Shown here: positions 22,992-23,541 of the stretch, piece by piece
How the letters are laid out: each line of letters begins with the position of its first letter
Position numbering within the stretch: position 1 is the stretch's first letter
Assembly (NCBI GenBank): GCA_002420005.1
Contig: DIHE01000063.1
Span: forward strand, 81,873 to 105,413
Length of the DNA: 23,541 nt
DNA from: Holophagales bacterium UBA5704
GTDB taxonomy: Bacteria > Acidobacteriota > Thermoanaerobaculia > Multivoradales > UBA5704
Reading direction: 5' to 3'
Position numbers and translations under genes: made by a program
The notes under the pieces: generated by a model
What the model was told of the DNA's origin: nothing
The model's input: only the letters and a program-made list of their open reading frames with translations
Database searches by the model: none

Positions 22992-23029
22992 ACCCGCGGC
23001 ACCTATGTAGTAGGGCGCGTGGGGCGGGT
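22992..23029 (+). promoter_or_regulatory. Possible folded leader of PLP enzyme copy 2
   Basis: Nested pairings can form: ACCCGC (22992-22997) with GCGGGT (23024-23029), CAC (23000-23002) with GTG (23119 offset aside, at 23019-23021... within the same arm), and inner CTA (23003-23005) with TAG (23011-23013). The outer 6-bp pairing is the secure part; the inner ones are short. It lies between the promoter-like motif and the ribosome binding site. Confidence 0.3.
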
Positions 23030-23059
23030 TGACTTTGTAGCTCTCTGAAGGAGGATGGA

Positions 23060-23541
23060 ATGAGCTCTGCAGTTCATCGCTTTCGAAACAATAGCCGGGC
23101 GATTGCGCTCGGCAATCCGGCCTGGGAAGAGGCGCGGCAGCATCATCTGATCGATCTCCGGATTCGGGTGCAGGGGCAGGACCGTCTCGCGGTGGACGAC
23201 AGCGGCTTCGAGTTTGTCAATTTTTCTTCCTGCTCCTACCTGGGGCTCCATTACCACCCTGCCCTGCTCCAGGGGGCGATCGAAGGCCTGCAACGGGCGA
23301 AGGTGCTCGACGAGCCGATCTCACGGGTTCGTATGCGGTTGACGATGCTGGACGAGACCGAGGCGGTGTTGTCGGAGCTGTTCCGGGCGCGCTGCATCGC
23401 CACGGTGACGGCGAGCGCGGCGACGTCCGGTGTGCTGCCGCTGATCGCGTCGGGCCATCTCTCGGACGGCGGGCCTCCGGTCATGGTGTTCGACAAGCAC
23501 TGCCACTTTTCGATGAACCTGATCAAGCCGATCTGCGCCGA
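23060..23541 (+). CDS. Alpha-oxoamine-synthase-like PLP enzyme, copy 2, cut by window end
   Basis: The first 160 residues of a close paralog of the enzyme at 18640. Both share HRFRNNSRAIALGNPAW, FSSCSYLGLH, TASAAT, LPLIASGHL and VMVFDK, with HFSMNLIKPIC at the right edge. The PLP-stacking His149 is present; the Lys and DxxH regions lie beyond the window. The start ATG 23060 has AAGGAGG 5 bases upstream. It has its own promoter-like motif and follows the terminator of the DUF3326-like gene, so it is probably a separate but co-regulated transcript. The two copies differ in the substrate-facing N-terminal third, for example KVLDEPISRV against KVWDVSISRI. That may mean different substrates or a heterodimer, as in eukaryotic serine palmitoyltransferase; this is an inference. 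Confidence 0.88.
   Translation, partial: MSSAVHRFRNNSRAIALGNPAWEEARQHHLIDLRIRVQGQDRLAVDDSGFEFVNFSSCSYLGLHYHPALLQGAIEGLQRAKVLDEPISRVRMRLTMLDETEAVLSELFRARCIATVTASAATSGVLPLIASGHLSDGGPPVMVFDKHCHFSMNLIKPICA

Overview
The window is GC-rich, densely coded bacterial chromosomal DNA with genes on both strands and no tRNA, rRNA, CRISPR array or recognisable insertion sequence. A winged-helix/membrane-helix/TolB-like/TPR regulator and TPR-sensor histidine kinases are typical of Acidobacteriota (perhaps Thermoanaerobaculia). That placement is an inference from gene style, not proof.

Layout. 1-1464: C-terminal two thirds of catalase-peroxidase (katG), ending at a strong hairpin shared with a convergent Rid-family gene. 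1519-3641 (-): Rid protein and an aryl-CoA ligase of the 2-aminobenzoate/benzoate type, overlapping by 4 bases. 3777-8072 (+): two tandem paralogous TPR-sensor histidine kinases with complementary defects. The first has the phospho-acceptor His and a receiver domain but no ATPase domain. The second has an intact ATPase domain but Ala in place of the His. 8106-8634: two gene remnants, both missing their 5' ends, meeting head to head at about 8280. 8664-13054 (-): acyl-CoA dehydrogenase, enoyl-CoA hydratase and a fused FAD-monooxygenase/OYE-type reductase. With the ligase these make up the aerobic CoA-dependent 2-aminobenzoate (anthranilate) route, here split in two by the kinase pair.

13197-17925 is a lower-GC block around a divergent promoter region. 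To the left are an ECF-like sigma factor and a protein-glutaminase-like (Gln deamidase) papain-fold protein. To the right are a membrane winged-helix/TolB/TPR regulator and a small four-Cys protein with a basic tail.

18088-23541: a DinB-like protein and an alpha-oxoamine-synthase-like PLP enzyme (+), a GT-C-type membrane glycosyltransferase (-), a DUF3326-like protein (+), and the start of a second, closely related PLP enzyme (+) cut by the window end. DUF3326 and the second PLP gene carry the same TGTATCCTT motif about 80 bases before their start codons, so they may be co-regulated.

The most novel candidate is the split, mutually complementary kinase pair. If the two proteins heterodimerise, together they would equal one hybrid histidine kinase. 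The next most interesting are the sigma factor/glutaminase module and the PLP enzyme-DUF3326-PLP enzyme cluster.
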